From: Deltaproteobacteria bacterium
GTDB lineage: Bacteria; Desulfobacterota; DSM-4660; Desulfatiglandales; B25-G16
Reading direction: 5' to 3'
DNA: 19,205 nt
NCBI GenBank assembly: GCA_020355145.1
Contig: CP070660.1
Location: 269,612 to 288,816 of the forward strand
Both the position numbers and the translations under genes were made by a program. How positions within the stretch are numbered: position 1 is the first letter of the stretch; each line of letters starts with the position of its first letter. Below the pieces are notes generated by a model. It ran no database searches, was not told the origin of the DNA, and was given only the letters and a program-made list of their open reading frames with translations. Below are positions 6,261 to 13,725 of this stretch, piece after piece.

Positions 6261-8030
6261 ATGGTAGATCAAAAGACAGGGGAAATTAAGAGCATTGCTG
6301 GCCCACTGGTAATTGCCAAGGATATGAGAGGTTGCGAGATGTATGAGGTTGTCAGGGTGGGTCGGGAAGGTTTGATGGGGGAAACGATAAAGTTAATAGG
6401 GGATTTGGCCTATATCCAGGTTTATGAGGATACTACCGGGCTTAGGCCAGGGGAGGATGTCATAAGAACAGGTGCCCCTGTATCAGTGGAGCTTGGTCCG
6501 GGGATTATTACCAATTTCTACGATGGAATACAGCGGCCCTTGCTCGGAATCAAGGACCAGGCAGGGGATTACATAACCAGGGGGATTAATGTTCCCGGCC
6601 TGGATCCTGAGAGGAAATGGGACTTCATACCGACTGTTAAAAACGGTGATGAGGTCGTGGAGGGGGATATTATAGGGGAGGTTCAGGAGTCAAAGGTCAT
6701 AGTCCATAAGATAATGGTCCCACCAGGGGTACATGGAAGGGTATTAGAGATTAAGAGTGGGAGTTTTACGGTTGATGAGGCCATAGCCATTATTGATGCA
6801 GGAGGAGAGAGAAGAGAACTAACAATGAAACAACGATGGCCGGTAAGGATAGGGAGGCACTTTAAGGAAAAGCTTGACCCAGAGGTACCACTGCTAACAG
6901 GCCAGAGGATTTATGATACCTTTTTTCCTATAGCAAAAGGCGGGACAGCCGCAATTCCTGGGGGATTTGGGACTGGTAAGACTGTTAGCCAACATCAGTT
7001 GGCGAAATGGGCTGACTCCCAAGTTGTCGTCTATGTTGGCTGTGGAGAAAGAGGAAACGAGATGACAGAGGTCTTGCTGACCTTTCCAGATTTGGACGAT
7101 CCAAGTACCGGTGAAAAGCTCATGGAGAGATCCGCCTTGATTGCCAACACCTCCAACATGCCAGTGGCAGCCAGGGAGGCCTCTATCTATACTGGGGTTA
7201 CAATTGCCGAGTATTATAGGGATATGGGATATGATGTAGCCTTGATGGCGGACTCGACATCGCGGTGGGCTGAGGCACTGAGGGAGATTTCAGGAAGGCT
7301 GGAGGAGATGCCAGGCGAAGAAGGGTTTCCAGCTTATTTGGGCACCAGACTCGCTGACTTCTATGAGAGGGCAGGCAGGGTAGTGACATTGGGGAGGGAG
7401 AAGAGATTTGGATCGGTTTCAATTATCGGGGCGGTATCCCCACCAGGGGGCGATTTCTCTGAACCGGTCGCCCAAAATACCTTGAGGGTGGTAACTGCCT
7501 TCTGGGCATTAGACACAAACCTGGCGGACCGGAGACATTTTCCCGCCATCAACTGGTTGACGAGTTATTCACTCTATCTGGATTTTGTAAAAGCCTGGTA
7601 CGATAAAAACATAGACAAGGAATTTCAGGCCTTAAGGGGAGAGATGATGGCCCTCCTGGAGAAAGAGGCAGAGTTACAGGAGATTGTACAGTTGGTTGGT
7701 CAGGATGCATTGCCGGAGTCAGATAGGGCCCTTTTGGAGGTGACAAGGGTGATTAGGGAGGATTATCTTCAACAACACGCCTATCATGAGATAGATTCTT
7801 ATTGCTCCAAGGAGAAGCAATATCTGATGCTTAAGATCATCACCAGGTTTTATCAAGAGGTCAAAAAGGCAATTGATGCAGGCATAGTGACAAGCAGGAT
7901 AACAGCGATGAAGGTCAAAGATGAGATAGCTCGGATGAAGTATACACCAAACCCGGATTTCCCAAAGAGACATGAGGAGTTAATAAGATCTATTGAGCGT
8001 GAATTTGAAGCCCTGAGGAATCAAGGATGA
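6261..8030 (+). CDS. atpA: V/A-type ATPase catalytic subunit A
   Basis: 589 residues, the long form typical of V/A-type catalytic subunits. It has the N-terminal barrel, then the non-homologous bulge (about 110-200) that distinguishes A from F-type beta. The Walker A is GGFGTGKT (234-241, K240), followed by VGCGERGNEMTE with catalytic E263, the Walker B region VALMADSTSRWAEALRE (326-342) and the GYPAYL-like EEGFPAYLGTRL stretch. It hydrolyses or makes ATP at the A/B interface. The P-loop has Gly where most relatives have Pro (GPFG). Ribosome site GAGGAG at 6252-6257. The stop overlaps the B start by ATGA. Confidence 0.99.
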   Translation: MVDQKTGEIKSIAGPLVIAKDMRGCEMYEVVRVGREGLMGETIKLIGDLAYIQVYEDTTGLRPGEDVIRTGAPVSVELGPGIITNFYDGIQRPLLGIKDQAGDYITRGINVPGLDPERKWDFIPTVKNGDEVVEGDIIGEVQESKVIVHKIMVPPGVHGRVLEIKSGSFTVDEAIAIIDAGGERRELTMKQRWPVRIGRHFKEKLDPEVPLLTGQRIYDTFFPIAKGGTAAIPGGFGTGKTVSQHQLAKWADSQVVVYVGCGERGNEMTEVLLTFPDLDDPSTGEKLMERSALIANTSNMPVAAREASIYTGVTIAEYYRDMGYDVALMADSTSRWAEALREISGRLEEMPGEEGFPAYLGTRLADFYERAGRVVTLGREKRFGSVSIIGAVSPPGGDFSEPVAQNTLRVVTAFWALDTNLADRRHFPAINWLTSYSLYLDFVKAWYDKNIDKEFQALRGEMMALLEKEAELQEIVQLVGQDALPESDRALLEVTRVIREDYLQQHAYHEIDSYCSKEKQYLMLKIITRFYQEVKKAIDAGIVTSRITAMKVKDEIARMKYTPNPDFPKRHEELIRSIEREFEALRNQG

Positions 8031-9427
8031 AAAAGATGCCCAAGGATATAAAGGCACGGGAGTATCGGTCTGTTACTCAGGTTGCAGGGCCTCTAATGAT
8101 TGTCGAGGGCGTGGAAGAGGTGGCCTATGGAGAGCTTGTCTATATACGCTCACCTGAGGGTGACAATAGAATGGGTCAGGTCTTGGAGTCACAGGAGAAT
8201 GTGGCAGTTGTTCAGGTATTTGAGGGCACAAGGGGGCTTGATACGGACCAGACAAGGGTTAGATTCTCGGGCGACATTATGAGGATCTCCCTTTCCAAGG
8301 AAATCCTTGGAAGATCCTTTGATGGTTTGGGTAGACCGATTGATGGTGGCCCGGAGATCATTCCAGAGGCTCGATTGCCAATCACAGGTGCGGCGATAAA
8401 TCCAACGGCAAGGGCCTATCCGAATGAATTTATCCAGACCGGTATATCCACCATTGATGGAATGAATACATTAGTCAGGGGGCAAAAGCTTCCAATCTTT
8501 TCTGGCTCTGGTCTACCCCATAATGAGCTTGCTGCACAGATAGCAAGACAGGCTACAGTTTTGGGTTCAGAGGAACCCTTTAGTGTAATCTTTGCTGCCA
8601 TGGGGATAACCCATGAAGAGGCAAATTTTTTCATGAATAGCTTTGAATCCACTGGGGCCTTGGAGAGGATAGTTTCATTTATCAATCTGGCAGATGATCC
8701 GGCCATTGAGAGGATTATTACTCCAAGAATGGCCCTTACAGCCGCGGAGTTTCTTGCCTTTAATTACGACACCCATGTACTGGTTATACTCACAGACATG
8801 ACCAATTACTGTGAGGCATTGAGGGAGGTTTCATCGGCACGAGAGGAGGTCCCTGGAAGAAGAGGGTATCCAGGTTACATGTATACAGATCTAGCAACCA
8901 ACTATGAGAGGGCAGGTAGGATTATAGGAAAAAAGGGCTCTATCACCCAAATGCCAATTGTCTCTATGCCAGATGATGATATAACACACCCCGTACCTGA
9001 CCTTACAGGGTACATAACTGAAGGGCAGTTTGTACTCTCTCGTGAGCTACACAGAAAGGGAATTTATCCGCCCGTGGATGTCCTACCCAGCCTGTCGAGG
9101 CTTATGAATGAAGGGATAGGGGAAGACAGGACAAGGGCAGATCATTTAGGTGTGTCTGACCAATGTTATTCTGCCTATGCTGAAGGAAGGGATGTCAGAA
9201 GCCTCGTTGCAGTTGTGGGCGAGGAGGCATTAAGCGAAAGGGATCGCCTAAATTTAAGGTTTGCGGATATCTTTGAAGAGAGGTTTGTCTATCAGGGGGT
9301 GGATGAAAATAGGACAATTGAACAGACACTTGACTTGGGGTGGGAACTCCTCTCAATGCTACCAGAGGGGGAACTAAAGAGGATAGATGAAAAATACATT
9401 AAACAATACTACAAGAGAGGTTCTTAA
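8027..9427 (+). CDS. atpB: V/A-type ATPase regulatory subunit B
   Basis: 466 residues, normal length. The N-terminal beta-barrel (SVTQVAGPLMIVEGVEEVAYGEL) is followed by the nucleotide-binding fold in which the P-loop is replaced by SGSGLPHNELAAQIARQA (159-176), the B-subunit signature. Near residues 260-310 it has the ALREVSSAREEVPGRRGYPGYMYTDL region that contributes the arginine finger to the A site, then NYERAGR. B alternates with A in the catalytic hexamer and is non-catalytic. The start overlaps the stop of A; M4 at 8036 is an alternative start. A 155-base gap with a perfect 11-bp hairpin separates it from D. Confidence 0.98.
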   Translation: MKKMPKDIKAREYRSVTQVAGPLMIVEGVEEVAYGELVYIRSPEGDNRMGQVLESQENVAVVQVFEGTRGLDTDQTRVRFSGDIMRISLSKEILGRSFDGLGRPIDGGPEIIPEARLPITGAAINPTARAYPNEFIQTGISTIDGMNTLVRGQKLPIFSGSGLPHNELAAQIARQATVLGSEEPFSVIFAAMGITHEEANFFMNSFESTGALERIVSFINLADDPAIERIITPRMALTAAEFLAFNYDTHVLVILTDMTNYCEALREVSSAREEVPGRRGYPGYMYTDLATNYERAGRIIGKKGSITQMPIVSMPDDDITHPVPDLTGYITEGQFVLSRELHRKGIYPPVDVLPSLSRLMNEGIGEDRTRADHLGVSDQCYSAYAEGRDVRSLVAVVGEEALSERDRLNLRFADIFEERFVYQGVDENRTIEQTLDLGWELLSMLPEGELKRIDEKYIKQYYKRGS

Positions 9428-9444
9428 AAGGGGAAGCTCGAAGG

Positions 9445-9590
9445 CATTAACCAATTTGCGATAACCAGCATTCAATACCGAGTAGTCTGTTTCATTTTTT
9501 GCCCTGCCACAGTCCGCAGGGCAAAAGTCTGTGTATGTAAAGCCCTTAATGAGAAGATCTGCGAGCAACCAGTAACGAGCAAATGGCAGA
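9445..9590 (+). repeat. Heptamer-phased segments with a perfect 11-bp hairpin between B and D
   Basis: TTTTGCCCTGC (9497-9507) is perfectly complementary to GCAGGGCAAAA (9516-9526) across an 8-base loop. The T-run is before the stem and the A-run after it, the wrong polarity for a rho-independent terminator on either strand. On both sides lie 7-base words: TAACC at 9448 and 9462 (14 apart), and on the right GAGCAAC, CAGTAAC, GAGCAAA at 9563, 9570 and 9577. The right segment runs into the start codon of subunit D. Unlike the other elements the flanking words are in the same orientation, so this one is weaker as an inverted repeat. Confidence 0.6.
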
Positions 9591-10230
9591 GATCCTACAA
9601 AACATTAAGCCCACAAGGATGGAATTGTTAAAGCTCAAAAAGAGGGTGAAGCTCGCTGACAGAGGACACGAACTCTTAAGGGAGAAGAGAGATGCATTGA
9701 TCTCCGAGCTAATGTTAGTGATTAAGCAATATAGGGATGCGCGAAAGAGGGTGGAGGAAAATCTAAAGACTGCATTTTACAACCTTTTGATGGTTGAGGT
9801 CTTGTTGGGGCCCCGAGATCTAGAACAGATAACCGGAATAACATTAAGGGATGTGGGCTTAGAGTTTGTGACCAAGAACATAATGGGTGTCTCAGTTCCC
9901 ATCTTGAAGATAGGGGATGTGGTTCGGCGGATAAATGAGAGGGGGTATGGTTTTTTAAGTACGACAGCAAAATTAGATGATGCCGCCAAGGGTTTTGAGG
10001 AGTCTCTTTTATTAATTGTGAAACTGGCGGAGGTGGAAGAGTCCCTCAGGAGGATTGCTCTAGAAGTGGAAAAGACAAGGAGGAGGGTTAATGCCCTGGA
10101 ATACATTGTTATCCCAAGGCTTAACGCAACGATCAAATATATAGAGATGAGAATGGAGGAGATAGAAAGAGAGGGCTTCCTGCGATTAAAGAAGATCAAG
10201 GCCTCTCTTGAGGCAAGAAGAACAAGGTAA
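9583..10230 (+). CDS. atpD: V/A-type ATPase subunit D (central rotor shaft)
   Basis: 215 residues: long antiparallel coiled coils at both ends, the family shape. The N-terminus has the diagnostic KPTRMELLKLKKRVKLADRGHELLREKRD stretch (about 9-37), and the C-terminus has RRRVNALEYIVIPRLNATIKYI, the conserved NALE motif of subunit D. It is the equivalent of F-type gamma: it rotates inside A3B3 and is clasped by F and C. The ATG has no good ribosome site; the bases before it belong to the heptamer repeat, so initiation could depend on local RNA folding. It is the last gene of the ATPase operon. Confidence 0.96.
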   Translation: MAEILQNIKPTRMELLKLKKRVKLADRGHELLREKRDALISELMLVIKQYRDARKRVEENLKTAFYNLLMVEVLLGPRDLEQITGITLRDVGLEFVTKNIMGVSVPILKIGDVVRRINERGYGFLSTTAKLDDAAKGFEESLLLIVKLAEVEESLRRIALEVEKTRRRVNALEYIVIPRLNATIKYIEMRMEEIEREGFLRLKKIKASLEARRTR

Positions 10231-10242
10231 CCTTTTGATGGA

Positions 10243-10329
10243 AATGTCAAATAAGAAAATCCAAATGCTTTCCACTAGGGGGGTCAAAGCCTTCTCTTGT
10301 TTGGGCTTTGGGTTTTGACATTTGACATT
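10243..10329 (+). repeat. Heptamer-phased inverted repeat after subunit D
   Basis: Arms 10243-10268 and 10304-10329 are complementary at 20 of 26 positions. Each arm is a run of 7-base words in exact phase. On the right, TTTGGGC, TTTGGGT, TTTGACA, TTTGACA begin at 10300, 10307, 10314 and 10321. On the left, TGTCAAA, TAAGAAA, ATCCAAA begin at 10245, 10252 and 10259. It starts 12 bases after the stop of D. It could end or stabilise the ATPase transcript, but there is no clear U-run after it. Confidence 0.75.
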
Positions 10330-10345
10330 CCAAAGATATATTGTC

Positions 10346-10367
10346 GGCCTAAAATCCTTTTAAGGCC
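10346..10367 (+). other. Small hairpin before the 48-residue frame
   Basis: GGCCTAAAA pairs with TTTTAAGGCC across a TCC loop with one bulged base. It lies 6 bases before a short candidate gene and covers the place of its ribosome site. It might be an operator or a translational hairpin; the sequence alone does not decide. Confidence 0.35.
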
Positions 10368-10373
10368 TATGAT

Positions 10374-10520
10374 ATGACCATTAAATCTGGGCTTAGCAAA
10401 AGAGACAACGATATCAAGACCAAATTATTTTACCTATTTCTGATAGCCCAGATCTGCGCCATATTTGGCATGGTTGTCGGGATCCTCTTTCTTATCTTAA
10501 GGGTCTTTAGAATTATTTGA
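10374..10520 (+). CDS. Small single-pass membrane protein, candidate (48 aa)
   Basis: A 48-residue frame from ATG 10374 to TGA 10518-10520. Residues 1-17 are polar and basic (MTIKSGLSKRDNDIKTK). Residues 18-42 are an uninterrupted hydrophobic segment with glycines (LFYLFLIAQICAIFGMVVGILFLIL), followed by a short RVFRII tail. This fits a small single-pass membrane protein, probably with the N-terminus in the cytoplasm by the positive-inside rule, although the tail also has arginines. I recognise no family. The ribosome site is weak (AAGG at 10362-10365). It sits between the ATPase operon and a transposase remnant. It may be spurious; conservation is the deciding test. Confidence 0.4.
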   Translation: MTIKSGLSKRDNDIKTKLFYLFLIAQICAIFGMVVGILFLILRVFRII

Positions 10521-10663
10521 TAAAAGATCTACCCCTACTTACCCTTTTAAAATGCCTCCTATTGAGCCACTGGGGTGTGCTAAATATCTACCCATTCACA
10601 CATGTATAATGCCTCTGTAGAAATTCTAACAGGGCTTACTTTATCCTCACTTTATAAGAAGAC

Positions 10664-10680
10664 TTAGGGTCAAACCCTAA
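10664..10680 (+). terminator. Weak hairpin with following T-rich stretch
   Basis: TTAGGGT pairs with ACCCTAA over a three-base loop, followed by TTTCT. It is a short, weak terminator-like shape just before the transposase remnant. The rest of 10521-10663 shows no gene or repeat that I can support. Confidence 0.3.
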
Positions 10681-10685
10681 TTTCT

Positions 10686-10877
10686 ATGGCCAGGCCGCTA
10701 CGAATAGACTATCACAATGCCTTCTCTTTTATAACCTCAGGGGAAAGCCAAAGGGTGAACTTTTTTGGGTACAATAAAGATAAGAAGAGGTTTCTCCACG
10801 TAAATTTATACTTCTGTATTTCAACACCTGCCTTTTTTCTTTATCACTTGACTTTCTTTATAAAACAGATATACTAA
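10686..10877 (+). pseudogene. N-terminal remnant of a REP-associated (Y1/IS200-like) transposase
   Basis: The first ~38 residues (MARPLRIDYHNAFSFITSG, then KDKKRFL) match the well-known N-terminus of REP-associated tyrosine transposases (consensus close to MARPLRIEY-GA-YHVTSRGN-R, then a DD-DR-RFL motif). Similarity stops at about base 10800. The rest of the frame to 10877 is hydrophobic and unrelated, and the catalytic HUH motif and tyrosine helix that should follow are absent in all frames I read. The SRGN motif is already changed to SGES. It is therefore a truncated, decayed copy and not a working gene. Intact members of this family act on palindromic REP elements. Confidence 0.65.
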
Positions 10878-10903
10878 GTAAATATAAAAATTTTAAGACC
10901 CAT

Positions 10904-11137
10904 ATGGGATTAGACGAATTAAACCAATTTGGTCTATTAGAGCAGAGGATTGAATCCATTGTCTCGCTGGTGAGATCTCTCAAAGAGGAAAAGGTTAACT
11001 TAGAGGGGAGGCTTCAGAGCCAAGAGGAAGAGATAGACTCACTTACAAACGAGATGGAGATGTTAAAGACTGATAGAGAGTTAGCTCGAAAAAGATTAGT
11101 AACCCTTTTGGAAAAGATGGAAGAATATAATTTATGA
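10904..11137 (+). CDS. zapB: ZapB-like coiled-coil cell division protein
   Basis: 77 residues, one continuous coiled coil (heptads of L/I/V from LEQRIESIVSLVRSLKEE to TLLEKMEEY), the size and layout of ZapB (E. coli 81 residues), with a ZapB-like C-terminal RLVTLLEKMEEY. ZapB partners ZapA at the Z-ring, and zapA follows 18 bases downstream, which supports the call. Coiled coils are easy to over-assign, so this rests on context and length. The start ATG lies in a CCCATATGGG palindrome and has no clear ribosome site. Confidence 0.75.
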   Translation: MGLDELNQFGLLEQRIESIVSLVRSLKEEKVNLEGRLQSQEEEIDSLTNEMEMLKTDRELARKRLVTLLEKMEEYNL

Positions 11138-11155
11138 CATTAAAGGATGGGTCCT

Positions 11156-11437
11156 ATGGGCGAGAAGGTCAAAATCCGGATAAAGGATAGGGAATATATT
11201 GTAAGAGGCTCTGATGATAGGGAACAAATATTGAAGGTGGCAGCATACGTGGACAAAAAGCTGAAGGAGATAAGCGATTCTAAGAAAGAGTTATCTGAGG
11301 ATAAGACAGCTATTTTAGCTGCTCTTGATATAGCGGGTGATTATTTTCAGCTCATAAAAGAAAGGGAGGATCTATTAACCGAAATCAATAACAGGTCGCA
11401 GAGGTTAATAAAAGGCCTGAGTATGGTATTAAACTAA
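11156..11437 (+). CDS. zapA: Cell division protein ZapA
   Basis: 93 residues from ATG 11156. The N-terminal half is the ZapA beta-sheet domain (KVKIRIKDREYIVRGSDDREQILKVAAYVDKKLKEI, with the YVD-K motif), then DKTAILAALDIAGDYFQL, then a C-terminal coiled coil. ZapA tetramers cross-link FtsZ filaments. An ATG at 11147 is in frame, but AAAGGATGG at 11142-11150 then covers it; with start 11156 this purine stretch becomes a well-placed ribosome site. The 6S RNA gene follows directly, the same linkage as in gamma-proteobacteria. Confidence 0.93.
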   Translation: MGEKVKIRIKDREYIVRGSDDREQILKVAAYVDKKLKEISDSKKELSEDKTAILAALDIAGDYFQLIKEREDLLTEINNRSQRLIKGLSMVLN

Positions 11438-11439
11438 AT

Positions 11440-11624
11440 TATTCCCCTGCTATGTTCGTGATTGGTGGAATATTTTTGAGCCAACATAAATGTAGAAGGG
11501 AGTTCCCCCTTGCCTTTGTGTGTCTTTTTTGGATGTTGAAAGAGACCTAATGGGGTAATGGAACGCCCACCTGATAGAGATCAGGTTCAAAAAGAGCTGC
11601 TGACACGGCATTAGAGCGGGGGAA
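11440..11624 (+). ncRNA. ssrS: 6S RNA
   Basis: About 185 bases, the usual 6S length, directly after zapA. The 5' end (ATTCCCCTGCTATGTTCG) can pair with the 3' end (GGCATTAGAGCGGGGGAA) as the closing stem. The 3' half has the small hairpin ACCTGAT-AGAG-ATCAGGT (11570-11587) followed by GGTTCAA and a CTGCTGACACGGCA stretch, in the order seen in the E. coli molecule. The 5' half has TTTTTGAGCCAACA, like the conserved CTGAGCC part. 6S RNA mimics an open promoter and holds the housekeeping RNA polymerase in stationary phase. Ends are approximate. A weak promoter (TTAATA-16-TATTAA at 11405-11432) lies inside the end of zapA. Confidence 0.85.
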
Positions 11625-11927
11625 AACAAAGAATAAAGAGTGGATTGATAGTCTAGGGCTGAGGAATAAGTTGTTACCTGACTTTATAATAAATGAGGCG
11701 AAAATATCAATATATTTGCTAGCAGGCAGGTATAATTTCTATCAGAAATAACTCCTATGCGGGTTAACCGGTTTGTGATTTTCAAATTTTTTTTAGGCTA
11801 CCATTTAGAGCGCTTTATGTAGTTAGGCTCTACCGAGCACCGAATTATCTATCAATCCCCTAAGCCTCTATCAACCCCTCTTTTTCCCTGAGAAAAATCT
11901 TAAAGAATAAAAGGCGGTGATGAAGAT
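11625..11927. other. Intergenic region between 6S RNA and rny
   Basis: 303 bases, no gene seen. Two exact TATAAT hexamers occur on the + strand (11685-11690 and 11731-11736), but neither has a convincing -35 box at the right distance; either could be the rny promoter. Overlapping palindromes GGTTAACC and AACCGGTT lie at 11762-11773. The last bases hold an unusually good ribosome site for rny. Confidence 0.5.
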
Positions 11928-13490
11928 ATGTTAGTCACTCAGTTAGTTATTGTTGCATTGACAGGAATCATAGCAGGAGCGGTCATTGGTTTCATCGTCC
12001 GTAAGAAAATGGCAGAGAAGAAAGTTGATTCCGCTGAAGACTATTCCAGAAAGGTTATAAGTGAAGCCAGCAAGCAGGCTGAAACAATCAGAAAGGAGGC
12101 CCGGCTACAGGCAAAAGACAAGCTTTATCAAATGAAGCTCGATTTTGAAGAGGAGACGAGGTTAAGGCGAAAGGAACTCCAGGGCCAGGAAAGAAGGTTG
12201 TTCCAAAAAGAGGATACATTAGATAAGAAGATGGCGCAACTTGAGCAAAGGGAATCACTAATTGGGAAAAAAGAGGTGAGCTTAGCGAATCGGGAGAAGG
12301 ATATAGGTAAAAAAGAGGGAGAATTTAATAGTCTCATTGAAGAGGAGAGGAGGAAATTAGAGAGAATTGGTGGGATTTCAGCAGCAGAGGCAAAAGAGAT
12401 GCTTATCTCTTCTATGGAATCGGAGGCACGCCATGAGGCCTCAAAACTCATAAAGAGAATAGAGGCTGAGACAAAAGAGATCTCTAATAGAAAGGCACAG
12501 GAGATTTTGACCCTGGCCATTAAAAGATACGCTGGTGAATATGTGGCTGAAGAGAGCGTATCCGTGGTTAATTTACCAAATGATGAGATGAAGGGGAGGA
12601 TTATTGGAAGAGAAGGCAGGAATATTAGGGCGCTGGAGGCAGCCACTGGAATAGATCTTATCATTGATGATACACCGGAGGCTGTAGTGTTGTCGGGTTT
12701 TAATCCGATTAGGAGAGAGGTGGCTAAGGTGGCCTTAGAGAGGTTGATTGAAGACGGCAGAATTCATCCGGCCAGGATTGAGGAGGTTGTGGAGAGGGTG
12801 ACCAGAGAAGTCGAGACAGATATTAAAGAAACTGGGGAACAGGCTACTTTTGATATCGGAGTTCATGGAATCCACCCAGAATTGGTTAAATTAATCGGTC
12901 GGTTAAAATATAGAGCAAGTTATGCTCAGAATGTCTTGCAGCACTCTATTGAAGTTGCCTTCCTTTGTGGCATAATGGCATCGGAGTTAAGGGTAGATCC
13001 AAAACAGGCCAAGAGAATCGGCCTTCTCCATGATATAGGTAAGGCAGTAAACCATGAGGTAGAGGGGGTACATGCACTTATAGGCGCAGACCTCGCCAGG
13101 AAATATGGCGAATCTGATCAAGTAGTTCACGCAATATCCTCTCACCATGAGGATATCCAGGCTACCTCTGTTATGGATATACTTCTTCAAGCGGCTGACA
13201 CTCTATCTGGTGCAAGACCTGGGGCTAGGAGGGAGATGTTCGAGTCATATGTGAAGAGGCTGGAAGACATGGAAAGGATAGCTAGTTCTTTTAAAGGTGT
13301 TAGTAAGTCGTATGCAATTCAGGCAGGCAGAGAACTGAGGATAATGGTAGAGAGTGATAATGTGGATGATTTTGAGTCAACAATGATATGCAGGGAGATA
13401 GCAAAGAAGATAGAGAAAGATCTTACCTATCCCGGACAGATAAAGGTAACAGTAATAAGGGAAACCAGGGCCACTGAATATGCCAAGTGA
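11928..13490 (+). CDS. rny: Ribonuclease Y
   Basis: 520 residues, the standard length. Order: membrane anchor (residues 4-24), long coiled coil (28-190), KH RNA-binding domain with GRIIGREGRNIRALE (223-237), then the HD domain with H339, the metal pair H368-D369 (LLHDIGKAVNHE) and SHHED at 405-409. RNase Y is a membrane-bound endonuclease that starts mRNA decay. Its ribosome site AAGGCGGTGAT (11911-11921) is almost the full complement of the 16S 3' end, predicting strong translation. It follows the 6S RNA gene, a neighbourhood I know from Desulfobacterota. Confidence 0.98.
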   Translation: MLVTQLVIVALTGIIAGAVIGFIVRKKMAEKKVDSAEDYSRKVISEASKQAETIRKEARLQAKDKLYQMKLDFEEETRLRRKELQGQERRLFQKEDTLDKKMAQLEQRESLIGKKEVSLANREKDIGKKEGEFNSLIEEERRKLERIGGISAAEAKEMLISSMESEARHEASKLIKRIEAETKEISNRKAQEILTLAIKRYAGEYVAEESVSVVNLPNDEMKGRIIGREGRNIRALEAATGIDLIIDDTPEAVVLSGFNPIRREVAKVALERLIEDGRIHPARIEEVVERVTREVETDIKETGEQATFDIGVHGIHPELVKLIGRLKYRASYAQNVLQHSIEVAFLCGIMASELRVDPKQAKRIGLLHDIGKAVNHEVEGVHALIGADLARKYGESDQVVHAISSHHEDIQATSVMDILLQAADTLSGARPGARREMFESYVKRLEDMERIASSFKGVSKSYAIQAGRELRIMVESDNVDDFESTMICREIAKKIEKDLTYPGQIKVTVIRETRATEYAK

Positions 13491-13725
13491 AACAGGTTTT
13501 TGAAAAAGTAGTTTCTTGGCTTTTTTGTGTTTTGCTAACCCAGTAAGATCCTACCGCCACATTTATAGGTTAAAGGTGGCTGACCAAGATAATTTACCTG
13601 AAATCCATTTTTCCGGCTCTAAAAGAGGTGCAAAGCGATAGCTTCTCTCGCTTGAGGGTTATTGACTAAGATCGAGTGTTACTTGAGTTTTTCTTTATTA
13701 GCAATAATTGAGATTGCCTTTTGAA

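Noticed and set aside
9497..9526. Rho-independent terminator between B and D
   Set aside because: The stem is strong but the T-run is on the 5' side and the A-run on the 3' side, so no U-tract follows the hairpin on either strand; ending transcription before subunit D would also be hard to explain.
9777..10250. Minus-strand open frame (157 codons) opposite subunit D
   Set aside because: Antisense of a well-recognised gene with no motif of its own.
11645..11736. Strong sigma-70 promoter for rny
   Set aside because: TATAAT occurs twice and a TTGATA once, but no pair has an acceptable 16-18 base spacing.
12128..12664. Minus-strand open frame (178 codons) inside rny
   Set aside because: Same reason: it lies opposite the coiled coil and KH part of RNase Y and reads as serine/leucine-rich noise.
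13499..13526. Terminator after rny
   Set aside because: A T-run at 13520-13525 is present, but the sequence before it gives only a very weak, mismatched stem.
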